From Amycolatopsis sp. 2-15 (GTDB lineage Bacteria > Actinomycetota > Actinomycetes > Mycobacteriales > Pseudonocardiaceae): a stretch of 64,000 bases of DNA. Under the pieces are notes generated by a model that saw nothing but the letters and a program-made list of their open reading frames with translations, was not told where the DNA came from and made no database searches. The stretch is taken from NCBI RefSeq assembly GCF_030285625.1, contig NZ_CP127294.1:7410001-7474000 (forward strand). The letters are read 5' to 3'. A program made the translations under genes and the position numbers. This document shows positions 28,466-38,148 of this stretch, one piece after another; position 1 is the first letter of the stretch; every line of letters starts with the position of its first letter.

Positions 28466-28743
28466 GCCCACGTTCGTAGGCCATCTGATCTGCTGTTAGA
28501 CCCGATTGATTGCCAGCGCGACACAGGGGATCCGCGCCTCGCGACAGCAAGTATGCGGTGGTGTCGGCGCGAAGCGGCTCACCAGCCTGCACATGACCGT
28601 CAATCTCGAGCATCAACGGCATGATGAAGCAAGGTTAGCCCGTAGTGCTCCTCGTGAACGCCTACACCCTCATCCAAGAGAGTCTTCAAAGTCTCAATGT
28701 CACCATTTTCAACCGCAATGTGAGCCGGGCTTATTTCATACAC
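28466..28743 (-). pseudogene. ankyrin-repeat protein, frameshifted and cut by IS3
   Basis: A GTG at 28743 has GGAGG 7 nt upstream and overlaps the preceding toxin stop by one base (TAGTG). The frame encodes ISPAHIAVENGDIETLKTLLDEG and YGLTLLHHAVD, a classic ankyrin repeat. It then shifts near 28610 into a frame reading TTAYLLSRGADPLCRAG and SGLTADQMAYERG. There the IS3 element interrupts it. Ankyrin proteins often serve as immunity proteins for polymorphic toxins, and the one-base overlap with a toxin tail supports that here. Both the frameshift and the insertion make it non-functional. Confidence 0.7.
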
Positions 28744-28935
28744 TAATTGCCCTCCGAAGCATTAACATTTACATTAGGAAACTGTTTCTTAAATTGGGAT
28801 ATTGCAGATATACACGCGATGCACACCTCTTTTTCGCCATTCATTTGAAGCCTGTATCCTCGTTGGGGATTTCCAAATCGGGTCGTACAACAGCTGCTGC
28901 GGTGAATCCGCCGGTAGGCCGCTGACTCCTCGTAC
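28743..28935 (-). pseudogene. C-terminal fragment of a polymorphic toxin (deaminase-like)
   Basis: About 40 residues before the TAG at 28743-28745 read GEKEVCIACISAISQFKKQF followed by PNVNVNASEGN. The E-x-x-C-x-x-C arrangement followed by an I-x-Q-F-x-x-x-F-P segment resembles the zinc-binding end of toxin-type nucleic acid deaminases. Upstream the reading is not convincing, and the jetD stop lies at 28936, so only the tail is left. It directly precedes the ankyrin-type gene. The deaminase call is an inference from a short motif. Confidence 0.45.
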
Positions 28936-30252
28936 TCATCCTTGGCGTGGCGAACTGCGGTGAGCCAAGTCAGCGAGCAAGGTATCCAGCTGGGCTTCCT
29001 CGTGCACCGCCACTTGGTGGCGCTGCATCGCCTCCGCAAGGTCTGGACACCACGGGGTTTCGGGCACTGCGCCAATGAGCGGCAGCTGGGCGTTTCCCAC
29101 TGCGGCCAGGTAGTCCTCGGCGGCGTAACGCCACGGCAGAGCGCCACGATCGAACAGGCGCCCGGCGATACGGACGCCTGCGGTGTCGAAGTCGCCGTGA
29201 TAGCGCACGGTGACTCCTCCCGCGACAAGCCGGTCCAGCACTTTGATGGCCACAGTCGCCGGATTCCCCGAAGTGCACAGCAGCGGACTCGTCGAGCCTG
29301 CGCGCGCAGCTGCCTGGAGCACCTGCGGGTTCTCACAGACGAACACCTGCGCTCCCGGCGCAGCCCACATGCGGTCTGCGGCAGCGTGCCATTCCTGGAG
29401 CGTCACGTGGGTGACGACACCAAGATCGGAGCGGGCTCGCATTGCGTTCGCCCACGGGTGTTCGCCCGGCGGGCGTACCGACCACGCCAGGACCGTGCCC
29501 GAGACCGCGTCGGGAGTGACGCCGGCCATTGCCCACAGTTCACGCCGAGCTGCGGGTGTACGGGGAATGTCCTCGCCACTCGCTGCCGCCAGCGCCCGGA
29601 GTACGAGGACAGCGGTCAACTGCCCGTCGTCCAGGGCGTGTGCGTCTGCGCAAGCCCGGCTCGCCAGCTCTGCCAATTCAAACGACGGCGTTGCCGGCCA
29701 GGCTTCGGCCACCGCGTCCGCATTCCGGTCGCCCAGCGGGATGGTCGTCGCAAGCATCTGCAAGACCGCCACAGTCCGGTGGATCACACCGCCGGCCCCA
29801 TCGCCGGCACGGCTGAGCAAACCAGCGCGCCGGACGCCTTCCTGCCATCGGGATAGCCACGGTGCAGCACCCAGTCCCGATTCGGCCACCGCGGCCTCCC
29901 AGGTGGTCCACAAGCCGAGCTTCTCCACTCGTCTGGCCCGGCTGGTGGCCTTCCGGTCGAGGAGCGGTTCACCCGTCAGTTCGGCTACGACGGTCACCAA
30001 GCCTTGGGCGACCGCCGACGAACGCAAAGCCGCGTCGAGCTCTGGCAGTGACACACTGCGGCGTCCCGGCCCGAGCACCCGCCCGAGCAGTCCGGACAGG
30101 TCCTCGGCCGACTCGTAGTCCAGCTCGATGACCACCGAGCCACGCACAGTCAGTTCGTTGTTCTCCAGTCGCTTGCGCAGCGACAGCCACAAGGGAGCCA
30201 AGCTCGGTCGAGCAAGGTAAGCGCGCGAGGACAACGGTATGCCGCCGGTCAC
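28936..30252 (-). CDS. jetD: Wadjet type II nuclease subunit JetD (TIGR02679/DUF2399)
   Basis: I choose the GTG at 30252 because it overlaps the jetC stop (GTGA), giving 438 residues. The C-terminal DUF2399/TOPRIM-like region contains VFVCENPQVL with the acidic Glu, then VRYHGDFDTAGVRIAGRLFDRG with the D-x-D pair. These acidic residues bind metal in Toprim nucleases. In Wadjet, JetD cuts circular plasmid DNA after the JetABC motor has fully extruded it. It is the last gene of the operon, and the typical order jetA-B-C-D is kept. Confidence 0.92.
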   Translation of the reverse strand: MTGGIPLSSRAYLARPSLAPLWLSLRKRLENNELTVRGSVVIELDYESAEDLSGLLGRVLGPGRRSVSLPELDAALRSSAVAQGLVTVVAELTGEPLLDRKATSRARRVEKLGLWTTWEAAVAESGLGAAPWLSRWQEGVRRAGLLSRAGDGAGGVIHRTVAVLQMLATTIPLGDRNADAVAEAWPATPSFELAELASRACADAHALDDGQLTAVLVLRALAAASGEDIPRTPAARRELWAMAGVTPDAVSGTVLAWSVRPPGEHPWANAMRARSDLGVVTHVTLQEWHAAADRMWAAPGAQVFVCENPQVLQAAARAGSTSPLLCTSGNPATVAIKVLDRLVAGGVTVRYHGDFDTAGVRIAGRLFDRGALPWRYAAEDYLAAVGNAQLPLIGAVPETPWCPDLAEAMQRHQVAVHEEAQLDTLLADLAHRSSPRQG

Positions 30253-33200
30253 GCGCCGCCCGCCGAGCGGAGGTAGTGACGGGTGTGACCGTCCCAATGC
30301 ACGTGGGTGGCAGCGGCAGCAGTCCCCTCGGCACGACGGATCTCGTAGATATCAACGCTGGGAACTTGCGGATAGGCTCCCCACAGGGCGTGCCCGGTCA
30401 TGCAGAAGTCCACGTCCATCCGGACCAGCAGCCCCATCAGCTCCCCGATCGTTCGGTCGTCCACCTTGGCGAATGCGTCGTCCAGCAGAATGAGGCGCAG
30501 GGCTCGGGCAGTGTCGGGCAGCCCGGACAAGTACGCATCAGCGGCCGCGAAGAGAGCGAGGTACGAGACGAACCGCGTCTCGCCCTGGGACAGCTTGGCG
30601 CGTCGGCTGATCTTGCGCACCTGCCCGGGTGCCGGGCCGAGAATGGACACTTCAACCCGGTGCCACTGCCGGTAGTCCAAGGCGGCGCGCAGATGCTCGC
30701 TGTAGCCGGTTGCCTCGTCCTCTGTGAACCGCTCGTCGACCCGCTCCTTGAGCAAGCGGATGAGTTCTTCGGTGTCTTCCGATCGCCGCACCGCGGCTGT
30801 TTCGGCGACCAGTTCGCGGATCCGCCCGATCGGGCTGTCCCTCGGTTCCACCAGTTCCCACCGAAGCCGAACGCCGATGCCGTGACTCGTCCTGATGTCT
30901 CGTAGACTGGCATCCATGGCCTTCACCAGGCCCTCCGCCTGAGTCAGGCGGCGTCGCAGCTCTTCACCGACGCCACCGATGACGAAGTCGGTGAAGACCC
31001 GGTGTTCCCGTTCGGTGAGCGCGCCAGCCGCACGTTCGGCTTGCTCACGCAGCCGGGCTGCGGCGAGCGCGACCGGCTGGCGCCCCGTGGCATCAGTCAG
31101 GTCCACCAGCCAGAGACCCTCCTGGTTGTCCGAGTTGAGGTCGAAGGTATTGGCCAGGTCTCCTGCCGTGACCTGCACCGCCCGCACCAGTCCGGCTTCA
31201 CCGACGTGCTGGCCCGAGGTGTCGACGTGCTGCTGAACGGCCACCGCGGCCCGTTCGACCTGTGTGGTCGTCGTCGTAGCGGCCAAGAGACACAGTTCGC
31301 TCAGGTTTCCGGCCGCTCCGCTTGTGGCTGCTTCGCTCACACCCCGTAGCGCGACTTGCCGGCCCAGCGACTCGACGGCCGCCGTCATCGCTCCCGTGGC
31401 CTCCCTGGCCTTGCGGCGCGACTCGTCGACATCTGCTTTCGCGTCAGCGGCGGCCTCATAGAGCTTCCGTTCCAACGCTTCGAGCTTCGTGACCGAGGAA
31501 TGAACCCTGGTTTTTTCCTGCTCGGCGTCCCGTAACCGTTCTCTCACCTCCTCGGCCTCGTCTCCGAGCGCTTCGCTCAACGTGGTGAACTTTCCGCTCT
31601 CTTCGTGCCATTCGCTCCACGAATTCCGAGCTGCCGACTCGGCCAGCCGTCGGCCGCCGGCAGCGGTCGTGATCTCAGCGGATGCCCTCTCGTGCTTCTC
31701 GCGATGGCCGTGCATCTCGTCGAGGCGATCGGCCAGCAGGGTCCCGGCCCGCTTAGCCTCGTGCGCAGCCTCCACGACGGTGACCAGGCCCGCCACGTCC
31801 GCTGGAAGACCCAGCCGAGCACACAGTTCTCCGTGCGCTCGGCGAGCAGACGCCAATTCTTCACGCAAGCGCTCTGCCTTCGCCGATATTTCGGCAGCCG
31901 CTCGCGCGGACCTGGTTGCCTCGTCGGCCGTAGCTCGCGCCTCAGCACGGGCTTTGATGAGGTCGACGGACTTGGGAGCGGAACGGACGTACTGGTCCAA
32001 TTCATCGTCGGCGCTCTTCAACCGCTCGAGCTCGCGGGTGCGTTCCAGGTCCTGTTCGTCGAGCTTGGACAGTTCCCCTTCAATGGCGTTGAGTCGCTCG
32101 GAACGCGCCGACGAGCGGGCGGCCGCTCCGATGAACCGAGCCGTGTCGACGTGGTGCTTGCCCCGCAGTGGCCCGTTGCCCCAGCCGCCGTCCGGACCGA
32201 CCCATGTGGCGTGGCCGGGACCGAATCCGATCCGGGCGAGCACCGCGGTGACGGGCGCCTCCGGCAGGCTTCCCGTCGAGTCCCAGCTGAGCACCTCGGT
32301 CAGCGCACGACGGGCCACTGGGGCATCCGCGGTCAGCAGGACCTGTCCGTCCCCGGCTACCAGGGAGCCGTCCTCGGTAACAGCAGCCGACAGCAATCCG
32401 GCTGACAGCAGAGCCGCTTCCAGGCCGGCGCGTTCGGCTCCACCTACATCCCCCGTGAAATCGACCAGGCGCCAGAGCGGTCGCGAGCCGGCCGGAGCGT
32501 CTCGCGTCCACGGGACCCCAGGTGGTTCGGGATCGCGCTCGGCGCGGAGGTCCTGCTGTTCCTCCTCCAGTTGCCGCCGCAGCACGGCATCCGTCCGCCC
32601 GGCTTGCCGCACCTCCGCACGCCGGTCTGCGATCATCGAGCGAGCCGGAGCGGCGGCTTCGGTGGCCAGGTGGTCCAGACCGGAGACTTCTTCGTCCGGC
32701 GCCGTGCCGGTCAGCGCGTCGGCGTCGAGGAGCAGCACGCTGACGGCGGTCCGCGACCAGTCAACGTCGCCCAGGATGGCGTGCGTGCGCTCGTCCGAAG
32801 TCCACCGGCGCCACTCCGCGGCCAAGTCCCGGGCGGTGCCGTCCCGTTCGCCGGCCCGGGCTTCCGCCCGTTCGGCGTCCTCTTCGGCTCGACGGCCGAG
32901 ATCCTCCACGTGCTGCTCGGTCTGCCGCAATTCCTGAGCGCGATCTTCGATCGCCGCAGCTTGGGCCCGCCGGTTCAAGGCCTCCCCGGCACGCCTTCCC
33001 GCGGCCTGGCCGACATCACGCACGGTGCTCGCGACCACGTCGGGCGCGGAAGGATCCATCACAATCGGCCGTGGGACAGGTCTCCGGACCGGTTGGGCAG
33101 CGTCGGTCAGTGAGCACCGGACATGTTCCCACTCGCCTTCGGCCGCACCGAGGTCCGCCACTACCTTCACCGGCAGGGCAGTGACCGGCATTTTCGCCTC

Positions 33201-34442
33201 GGTCAAGTAGCGTCGCACTGAGGCCAGGCCCGCGTCGGCTCGCTCCGCCATGACGCGGATCTCTTCCGCGAGATCGTCGGCACGGCCTACCGCACGTGCT
33301 TCTTCGTCCCGTCGGGCGGAGGCGGCCCCGAGATTGCCTGTCGCGACGTGTCCCAATGCTTCGACACGCTTCCTGAGATTTTCGATGTCCAGCCCTGCTT
33401 GGTACGCCGGCAACTCTTTGAGGCCTTCTATGATCGAGCCCAGTTCGTTCTCGCGTTCCTTCGCCTCCTCGAGTTCCCCGATGACGCGCTCGTGCTTCGA
33501 GCGCAGTTCGGTGTGATCAGCGTTCGCCTTGCGCTCCTGCGCCGCGAGCGCGGCAGCCTCGCCCGCGGCGGTCTTGGTGCGCTCTGCCGCATCGAAGAGC
33601 GCCCGCGCGACGTATCGGCGGTACACGTCGAGAAAGTCGTCGAGCTGCTCCACCGCTTTGAGGAGCCGTCGTTGTTCTTCACGCGAATCGGACAACGAAT
33701 CGAGCCGTTCACCCGCCTCCCGGAGGGTCACCTCCGAAAGAGGCGGCAAAGCGTCGGAAAGGATCTTGGGCAGGTTTCCCTCATCGATGCGGTTGCCGAC
33801 GTCCGGCGCGCGGAGTGTGTGCAGCAACTGGAGCAGTCCGGCGTACCGCTCCTTGCCGCTGCTACCGGTCAAGCCGAACACCTGCGCGGCGATCTTCTCG
33901 CGATGGACGTCAGGCCGGTCCGTGATCCGGTCCACGCCGATCAGCTGCCCGAGGTGTTCCCGTGAGAGCGGCTGACGGCGGTCGTCCATCAGGCGCAGGT
34001 CGCCCCCAACTCGCAGCGGGGTCGTGAAGTACCAGGCCTTCGCTTCGCCGGTGCTGGCCGAAAACCGCACCAAGGCCCCGATGGTCAGGTACCGATCGGC
34101 CGGTTCCTCGGCCTCTCGGCTCAGCTCGAGCCAGAGGTAGCCCAGGCGATTCACCTGAGCGTGCGCACCGTGGCGCATCAGATCCTCGAGACGGACCTTT
34201 CCGGAGCCCGTAGCGTCCATTTTGCGGCGGTCGGCGTCGAGCAGGAAGGGCAGCAGCATTTCCAGGGCACGGCTCTTGCCGGAACCGTTGGTACCACGCA
34301 GGATCATGCGGCCGCCGGCGAACCGGAAGAGGGTGTCGTAGTAGTTCCAAACGTTGACGATGCCCGCCCGGGTCAAACCCCACCGGTCGGGGTGGTGCTT
34401 TGGCGGTGCCGGCTCTAAGGTCTCCGCGACCGCGTCCGTCAT
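30249..34442 (-). CDS. jetC: Wadjet type II SMC-like ATPase JetC (TIGR02680)
   Basis: The product is 1397 residues, uninterrupted. Walker A (GTNGSGKS, residues 50-57) lies near the N-terminus. The ABC signature LSQGE (about 1284) and Walker B LILLDD (about 1317) lie near the C-terminus. In between are long charged coiled coils, e.g. ERKANADHTELRSKHERVIGEL-type heptads, and a central hinge-like region. This is the SMC/MukB plan. Wadjet JetC hydrolyses ATP to extrude DNA loops and detect small circles. The start overlaps the jetB stop (ATGA) and the stop overlaps the jetD start, so subunit production is coupled. Confidence 0.95.
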   Translation of the reverse strand: MTDAVAETLEPAPPKHHPDRWGLTRAGIVNVWNYYDTLFRFAGGRMILRGTNGSGKSRALEMLLPFLLDADRRKMDATGSGKVRLEDLMRHGAHAQVNRLGYLWLELSREAEEPADRYLTIGALVRFSASTGEAKAWYFTTPLRVGGDLRLMDDRRQPLSREHLGQLIGVDRITDRPDVHREKIAAQVFGLTGSSGKERYAGLLQLLHTLRAPDVGNRIDEGNLPKILSDALPPLSEVTLREAGERLDSLSDSREEQRRLLKAVEQLDDFLDVYRRYVARALFDAAERTKTAAGEAAALAAQERKANADHTELRSKHERVIGELEEAKERENELGSIIEGLKELPAYQAGLDIENLRKRVEALGHVATGNLGAASARRDEEARAVGRADDLAEEIRVMAERADAGLASVRRYLTEAKMPVTALPVKVVADLGAAEGEWEHVRCSLTDAAQPVRRPVPRPIVMDPSAPDVVASTVRDVGQAAGRRAGEALNRRAQAAAIEDRAQELRQTEQHVEDLGRRAEEDAERAEARAGERDGTARDLAAEWRRWTSDERTHAILGDVDWSRTAVSVLLLDADALTGTAPDEEVSGLDHLATEAAAPARSMIADRRAEVRQAGRTDAVLRRQLEEEQQDLRAERDPEPPGVPWTRDAPAGSRPLWRLVDFTGDVGGAERAGLEAALLSAGLLSAAVTEDGSLVAGDGQVLLTADAPVARRALTEVLSWDSTGSLPEAPVTAVLARIGFGPGHATWVGPDGGWGNGPLRGKHHVDTARFIGAAARSSARSERLNAIEGELSKLDEQDLERTRELERLKSADDELDQYVRSAPKSVDLIKARAEARATADEATRSARAAAEISAKAERLREELASARRAHGELCARLGLPADVAGLVTVVEAAHEAKRAGTLLADRLDEMHGHREKHERASAEITTAAGGRRLAESAARNSWSEWHEESGKFTTLSEALGDEAEEVRERLRDAEQEKTRVHSSVTKLEALERKLYEAAADAKADVDESRRKAREATGAMTAAVESLGRQVALRGVSEAATSGAAGNLSELCLLAATTTTTQVERAAVAVQQHVDTSGQHVGEAGLVRAVQVTAGDLANTFDLNSDNQEGLWLVDLTDATGRQPVALAAARLREQAERAAGALTEREHRVFTDFVIGGVGEELRRRLTQAEGLVKAMDASLRDIRTSHGIGVRLRWELVEPRDSPIGRIRELVAETAAVRRSEDTEELIRLLKERVDERFTEDEATGYSEHLRAALDYRQWHRVEVSILGPAPGQVRKISRRAKLSQGETRFVSYLALFAAADAYLSGLPDTARALRLILLDDAFAKVDDRTIGELMGLLVRMDVDFCMTGHALWGAYPQVPSVDIYEIRRAEGTAAAATHVHWDGHTRHYLRSAGGA

Positions 34443-35704
34443 GTGCTCTCTCCGCGATGGTCCGGCTGAGCGGGAAACAAGGTGTACGGATCTTCCTCTT
34501 CGAGCCGGCGCATCGCTCGCGTGCGTACGGGCGCGCGGTGGGGCTCGGGTCGGTACCGTGCGGTCGCGGGGTGCAGAACCAGGCCGCCGTCCGACGAGGC
34601 AGCCAGGCTCATGGACTCGAGCAGACCGACCACAGCTGTTTTCAACGACGCGGGGTCGCTACGGTAGCCGTCACCGAACGCCTTGCCGTACTGCTCGATG
34701 AGCAAGTCGATGTTCGAGTCGACCGCTGCCCAGGGAGCGAGGGCGCCGGGCACCGTTCTCCCCTTGGTTACAACGGTGTCGGCCGCGTTGGCGGACAGGT
34801 CGTCGGCCAACGCGTTGATCAACAGCAGCGCCACGTGCGCGACCGTGCCGGTGCCCGGGAACGCCACATCGCTGAGCTTCTCGTCGGCATCGTAAGCCAG
34901 CACGCCTTCAGCCCGCGCCTCGACTGTGAGACCGAAGGACTCGTCGAGCATCCGCGTCACGTCCCGTCGCTCGCGAGACAGTACGTCGCGTTCGGAATCC
35001 GTGAGGTCTTCACGTCGCACGAGCGGATTCTCGACCAACTTCCGCCGGAGACTGCGGCGTGGCTGCTCGGGCTCCGCCGCGTCCCCCGAAGATCCGTCGA
35101 GCAAGCCCTCGGGTGCTTCCACACCGCTCAGAGATCGGGAGAGCAGGTGCGGCAGGAGCGGCCGGTGCACGTCCAGCAGCGCTTCGTCCTGCCTGTTCTC
35201 CCAGCCAGCGACCGACCCGTCGGTCTCGCTGAGCACGCCCCACTCGATGAGCAGTCCGATGGCCCGGACCAGGTCACGACGCTCGCTCATCGAGTCCGCC
35301 ACCGCGACACCGGCGGTCACCGCGTCCGCCCGGACTTGCTCCACCAGTGCGTTCATCAGGACTTGGTCTGCCGTGGTCGATGCCAGAAGGCTCGCGCAGA
35401 CCAAGGCCAAGTACATGTAGGTCCGCGGCGTGAACGGCTTGTCAGTGTGGGTACGAGCCGGCCGCACAGCCGTGTCGGGGCTCAACGGCGTTTTGAGCAG
35501 ACGGGCGAATGTCGGTTCCACGACCAGCTGATAGCCGAGAGTGGCCGTGAACATCCGTTTCAGCTGTGAAGCGTGTCGCCGAACCTGGATGAGCTGGTCC
35601 GGCTGTCGCGCGAGGGTGAGTACGGGGTGCATCAGAAGCTCTCTGGCGGCGGTCCGCCGGTCGTCCGCCTCGTGTTCCTGAGTGCCCGTCGGCCTCGCAC
35701 TCAC
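34439..35704 (-). CDS. jetB: Wadjet type II subunit JetB (TIGR02678/DUF2398)
   Basis: This encodes 421 residues starting MSARPTGTQEHEADDRRTAA. It contains the family segments RELLMHPVLTLAR and PLSPDTAVRPARTHTDKPFTPRTYMYLAL, then a long Arg/Glu-rich region. In Wadjet complexes JetB is the MukE-like subunit that links the kleisin-like JetA to the ATPase. It overlaps jetA upstream and jetC downstream by four bases each. The assignment relies on these segments plus its position in a complete four-gene set. Confidence 0.92.
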   Translation of the reverse strand: MSARPTGTQEHEADDRRTAARELLMHPVLTLARQPDQLIQVRRHASQLKRMFTATLGYQLVVEPTFARLLKTPLSPDTAVRPARTHTDKPFTPRTYMYLALVCASLLASTTADQVLMNALVEQVRADAVTAGVAVADSMSERRDLVRAIGLLIEWGVLSETDGSVAGWENRQDEALLDVHRPLLPHLLSRSLSGVEAPEGLLDGSSGDAAEPEQPRRSLRRKLVENPLVRREDLTDSERDVLSRERRDVTRMLDESFGLTVEARAEGVLAYDADEKLSDVAFPGTGTVAHVALLLINALADDLSANAADTVVTKGRTVPGALAPWAAVDSNIDLLIEQYGKAFGDGYRSDPASLKTAVVGLLESMSLAASSDGGLVLHPATARYRPEPHRAPVRTRAMRRLEEEDPYTLFPAQPDHRGEST

Positions 35705-37227
35705 GCTGTCCTCCCACTCTCGTCAGCCGAGGCACCGAGGCGCCGGCCCGCGTGCAGCTTCAGCTCGTGTACGACCACGGTGCCGTCTGGGGCCTCCACC
35801 CGGGTGGCCGCACCGGGTTCGGTCTCGGCGGTGATCTCCAGGTCGAGGTCGGTGTCGGATTCAACGACCGGCCTGGTCAGGTCCTGGTGCTTGGCCAGCA
35901 ACGAACCCACCATCGCGAGCAGCAGATCCCGCGCCGCCGGACTCACCCGCGCACCGTCCAGGGCTCCGGTGGCGACGAGCTCGTCGGCGGCCATTCGACG
36001 AGCACGGGCCTCGGCCTCCGCCTGGCGGAGCAACCGCTCCTCGTCCAGTCCCGGATCCGGCACCGACGCGCTCCCGCCGCGGGCCTGGCGGTCACCTCGG
36101 TCGCGCAAGCTCACCGGTACCTCGATCGGTGTCGCATCCCACCAGGACGTGTTCACACCGTCCTTGGGGCTGGGCTCGTCCGGTCCGCCGAACAGATGCC
36201 GGGCGGGGAACACGCCGAAGGACGCGGCGTAAAGCCGGTGTGCGTCCTCGGTGCCTGCCTGGTCAAACCAAGCGGCCAGCTTGAGCAAGTCGGCACGCCT
36301 GCTGACGCCGATGCCCGCAGCGGCCAGCATGCGCTTGGCGTTGGTGAGCAGCTGACGAAGTGCCTGGTCGGCTGCGGCCCGAAGTGTCTCCGGCCCGGAA
36401 CGCCCGTCACCCCCGCAGTACCAGGCATGGAGTTGCTCCCAATCCACGCGGGTGCGACCGGGCATGCGATCGGCGGGTGTCCCATCCGGCATGATCAGCA
36501 CAGGCAGCGTCTCCAGGACTGCCAGGGTTCGATCGAGTCTTGGCAAGATCCGCTCGCACCGCATCGCGATCGCCGGTGCGTGCCGCGAGACATCTGCTGT
36601 GATGAGGTCGATGTACTCGAGCAGGAGCTCCTTGAACTGGCGGTACTCGTCGCCGGCAAGGTCGTACCGGGACAGCACTGCGTTCAAGTAGGCGTAGAAG
36701 TCCCGGACGCTCTCGTTGAACAGCCGCTGGTTATTGAACACAGTCGTCACGTCACCGGCCAGGGTCTCCGGGTCCGGATGCGGATCGCGCAGGCGTTCGA
36801 TGATGCGGTCCAGGACCTGGACGGTGGCACCGAGCAGTTCCCGCGCGACCTCCTGCGCCCCATCGCCAGCGGCCAGCACCGCTTCGGCGTCTCGGTGGAC
36901 CCTGCCGCCCAGTTTGGAGGCCTGGTAGCGGCTCCGGGAACGCAGGAAGTCCCGAACGGTGGGCACCCGGGCGTCACGGACGCCGCGCACCAGATTGCCC
37001 CAGCTCTGCAACCGTTCACAGCGCTCAGTGACCTCGTCGACCGGTAGGTTGATACCGCGATCTGCGAGCTGCTGAGCCACCTCCGCTGCCGAAAGGTCGG
37101 CCAGCAACGGGCCGGTGAACAGGTCCATGATCGCCCGGTATTCGGCGGACAGGCGGGTCGTCAGGTAGACGAACAGGTTTGCCCGCCCTGTCGCCTCACC
37201 GCCATCGAAGTCCTCACTGTTCGGCAC
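35701..37227 (-). CDS. jetA: Wadjet type II subunit JetA (TIGR02677/DUF2397)
   Basis: This encodes 508 residues from a GTG at 37227 with GGGAGGGG close upstream. Family features include FVYLTTRLSAEYRAIMDLF at the start, LSAAEVAQQLADRGI (a winged-helix-like segment) and FNNQRLFNESVRDFYAYLN. JetA is the kleisin/MukF-like subunit that clamps the SMC heads. As the first gene it carries the operon promoter, which must lie in the 300 bp upstream. No key gene of the system is broken, so the module should work against transforming plasmids. Confidence 0.92.
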   Translation of the reverse strand: MPNSEDFDGGEATGRANLFVYLTTRLSAEYRAIMDLFTGPLLADLSAAEVAQQLADRGINLPVDEVTERCERLQSWGNLVRGVRDARVPTVRDFLRSRSRYQASKLGGRVHRDAEAVLAAGDGAQEVARELLGATVQVLDRIIERLRDPHPDPETLAGDVTTVFNNQRLFNESVRDFYAYLNAVLSRYDLAGDEYRQFKELLLEYIDLITADVSRHAPAIAMRCERILPRLDRTLAVLETLPVLIMPDGTPADRMPGRTRVDWEQLHAWYCGGDGRSGPETLRAAADQALRQLLTNAKRMLAAAGIGVSRRADLLKLAAWFDQAGTEDAHRLYAASFGVFPARHLFGGPDEPSPKDGVNTSWWDATPIEVPVSLRDRGDRQARGGSASVPDPGLDEERLLRQAEAEARARRMAADELVATGALDGARVSPAARDLLLAMVGSLLAKHQDLTRPVVESDTDLDLEITAETEPGAATRVEAPDGTVVVHELKLHAGRRLGASADESGRTA

Positions 37228-37531
37228 GGCCCCTCCCTGCAGAGGTGATCGCTCGGAAGATCACCGACGCAACAAAACGGCTCGCTCTTTCTCCGCCGAT
37301 CGCCGAAATTCACCGAAACGGCGCAAGCGCCACGTCCTGGCGCGGAAGGCGCCCAGTTGAACTCGGCCCCCTGCTTGTTTCCCCGCCTGGTCACGAGAGC
37401 TGCCCCACTGCATGTGCAGGTGGGTCGCAAATGCGGCCATTAGGGTGCAGACCTGCTCTCGATTCGTCATCGGCACCGGGTAGCTGCGTTCCGCCCTTGA
37501 CCCGAATCCACCTCAAGCATCGAGGTGCACG
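37228..37531. other. divergent intergenic region
   Basis: These 304 bp separate the start of jetA (minus) from the start of the serine recombinase (plus). They must hold both promoters. I do not see a clear -35/-10 pair, palindrome or small gene. Confidence 0.4.
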
Positions 37532-38148
37532 ATGATCAGCCCTGCCCGACCAGCTACTCCTACAGACGCGGTGTCGCCGCGTCGGGCCGGCGCCCGACGT
37601 CGCCAGCGAGCCGTCGAAGGTCACGGGCTGAGGTTCGCGTTCTACGGACGGATGTCCACGGTCGAGTTCCAGGACCGGGAAACGTCGTTGGGGTGGCAGC
37701 GAGAGGCCGCCGAGGAGACGATCCGAGGGCGCGGCGTGATTGTGGCGGAGTACTTCGACGAAGGATGTTCACGTCGGCTGCCATGGCGTCAACGGCCGGC
37801 CGCGGCCCAGCTGATGGCAGCGGCGGAGCAACGGAACCGTCCGTTCGATGCCGTCGTCATCGGGGAGTACGAGCGAGCGTTCTACGGAGATCAGTTCGAC
37901 GCAGTGCTGACCGCGCTAACGGTGCGAGGCGTGCAACTGTGGCTGCCCGAGGCGGACGGCCCCGTGCACCTTGATGACCCAGTGCACCGGGCGCTGTTGC
38001 TGCTCCTCGGGTCGCAGTCGCGTCGCGAAGTGCTGCGGGCTCGGCACCGGGTGCTGACTGCGATGCACATCCAAACCTGCGTGCAGGGAAGGTTCCTCGG
38101 CGGCCGCCCGCCCTACGGATACCGCCTGGCCGACGCCGGCCCCCCCGT

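Noticed and set aside
30276..35569. Plus-strand frames opposite jetC and jetB
   Set aside because: Low-complexity Ser/Arg/Ala composition, and the minus strand encodes complete Wadjet proteins with recognisable motifs.
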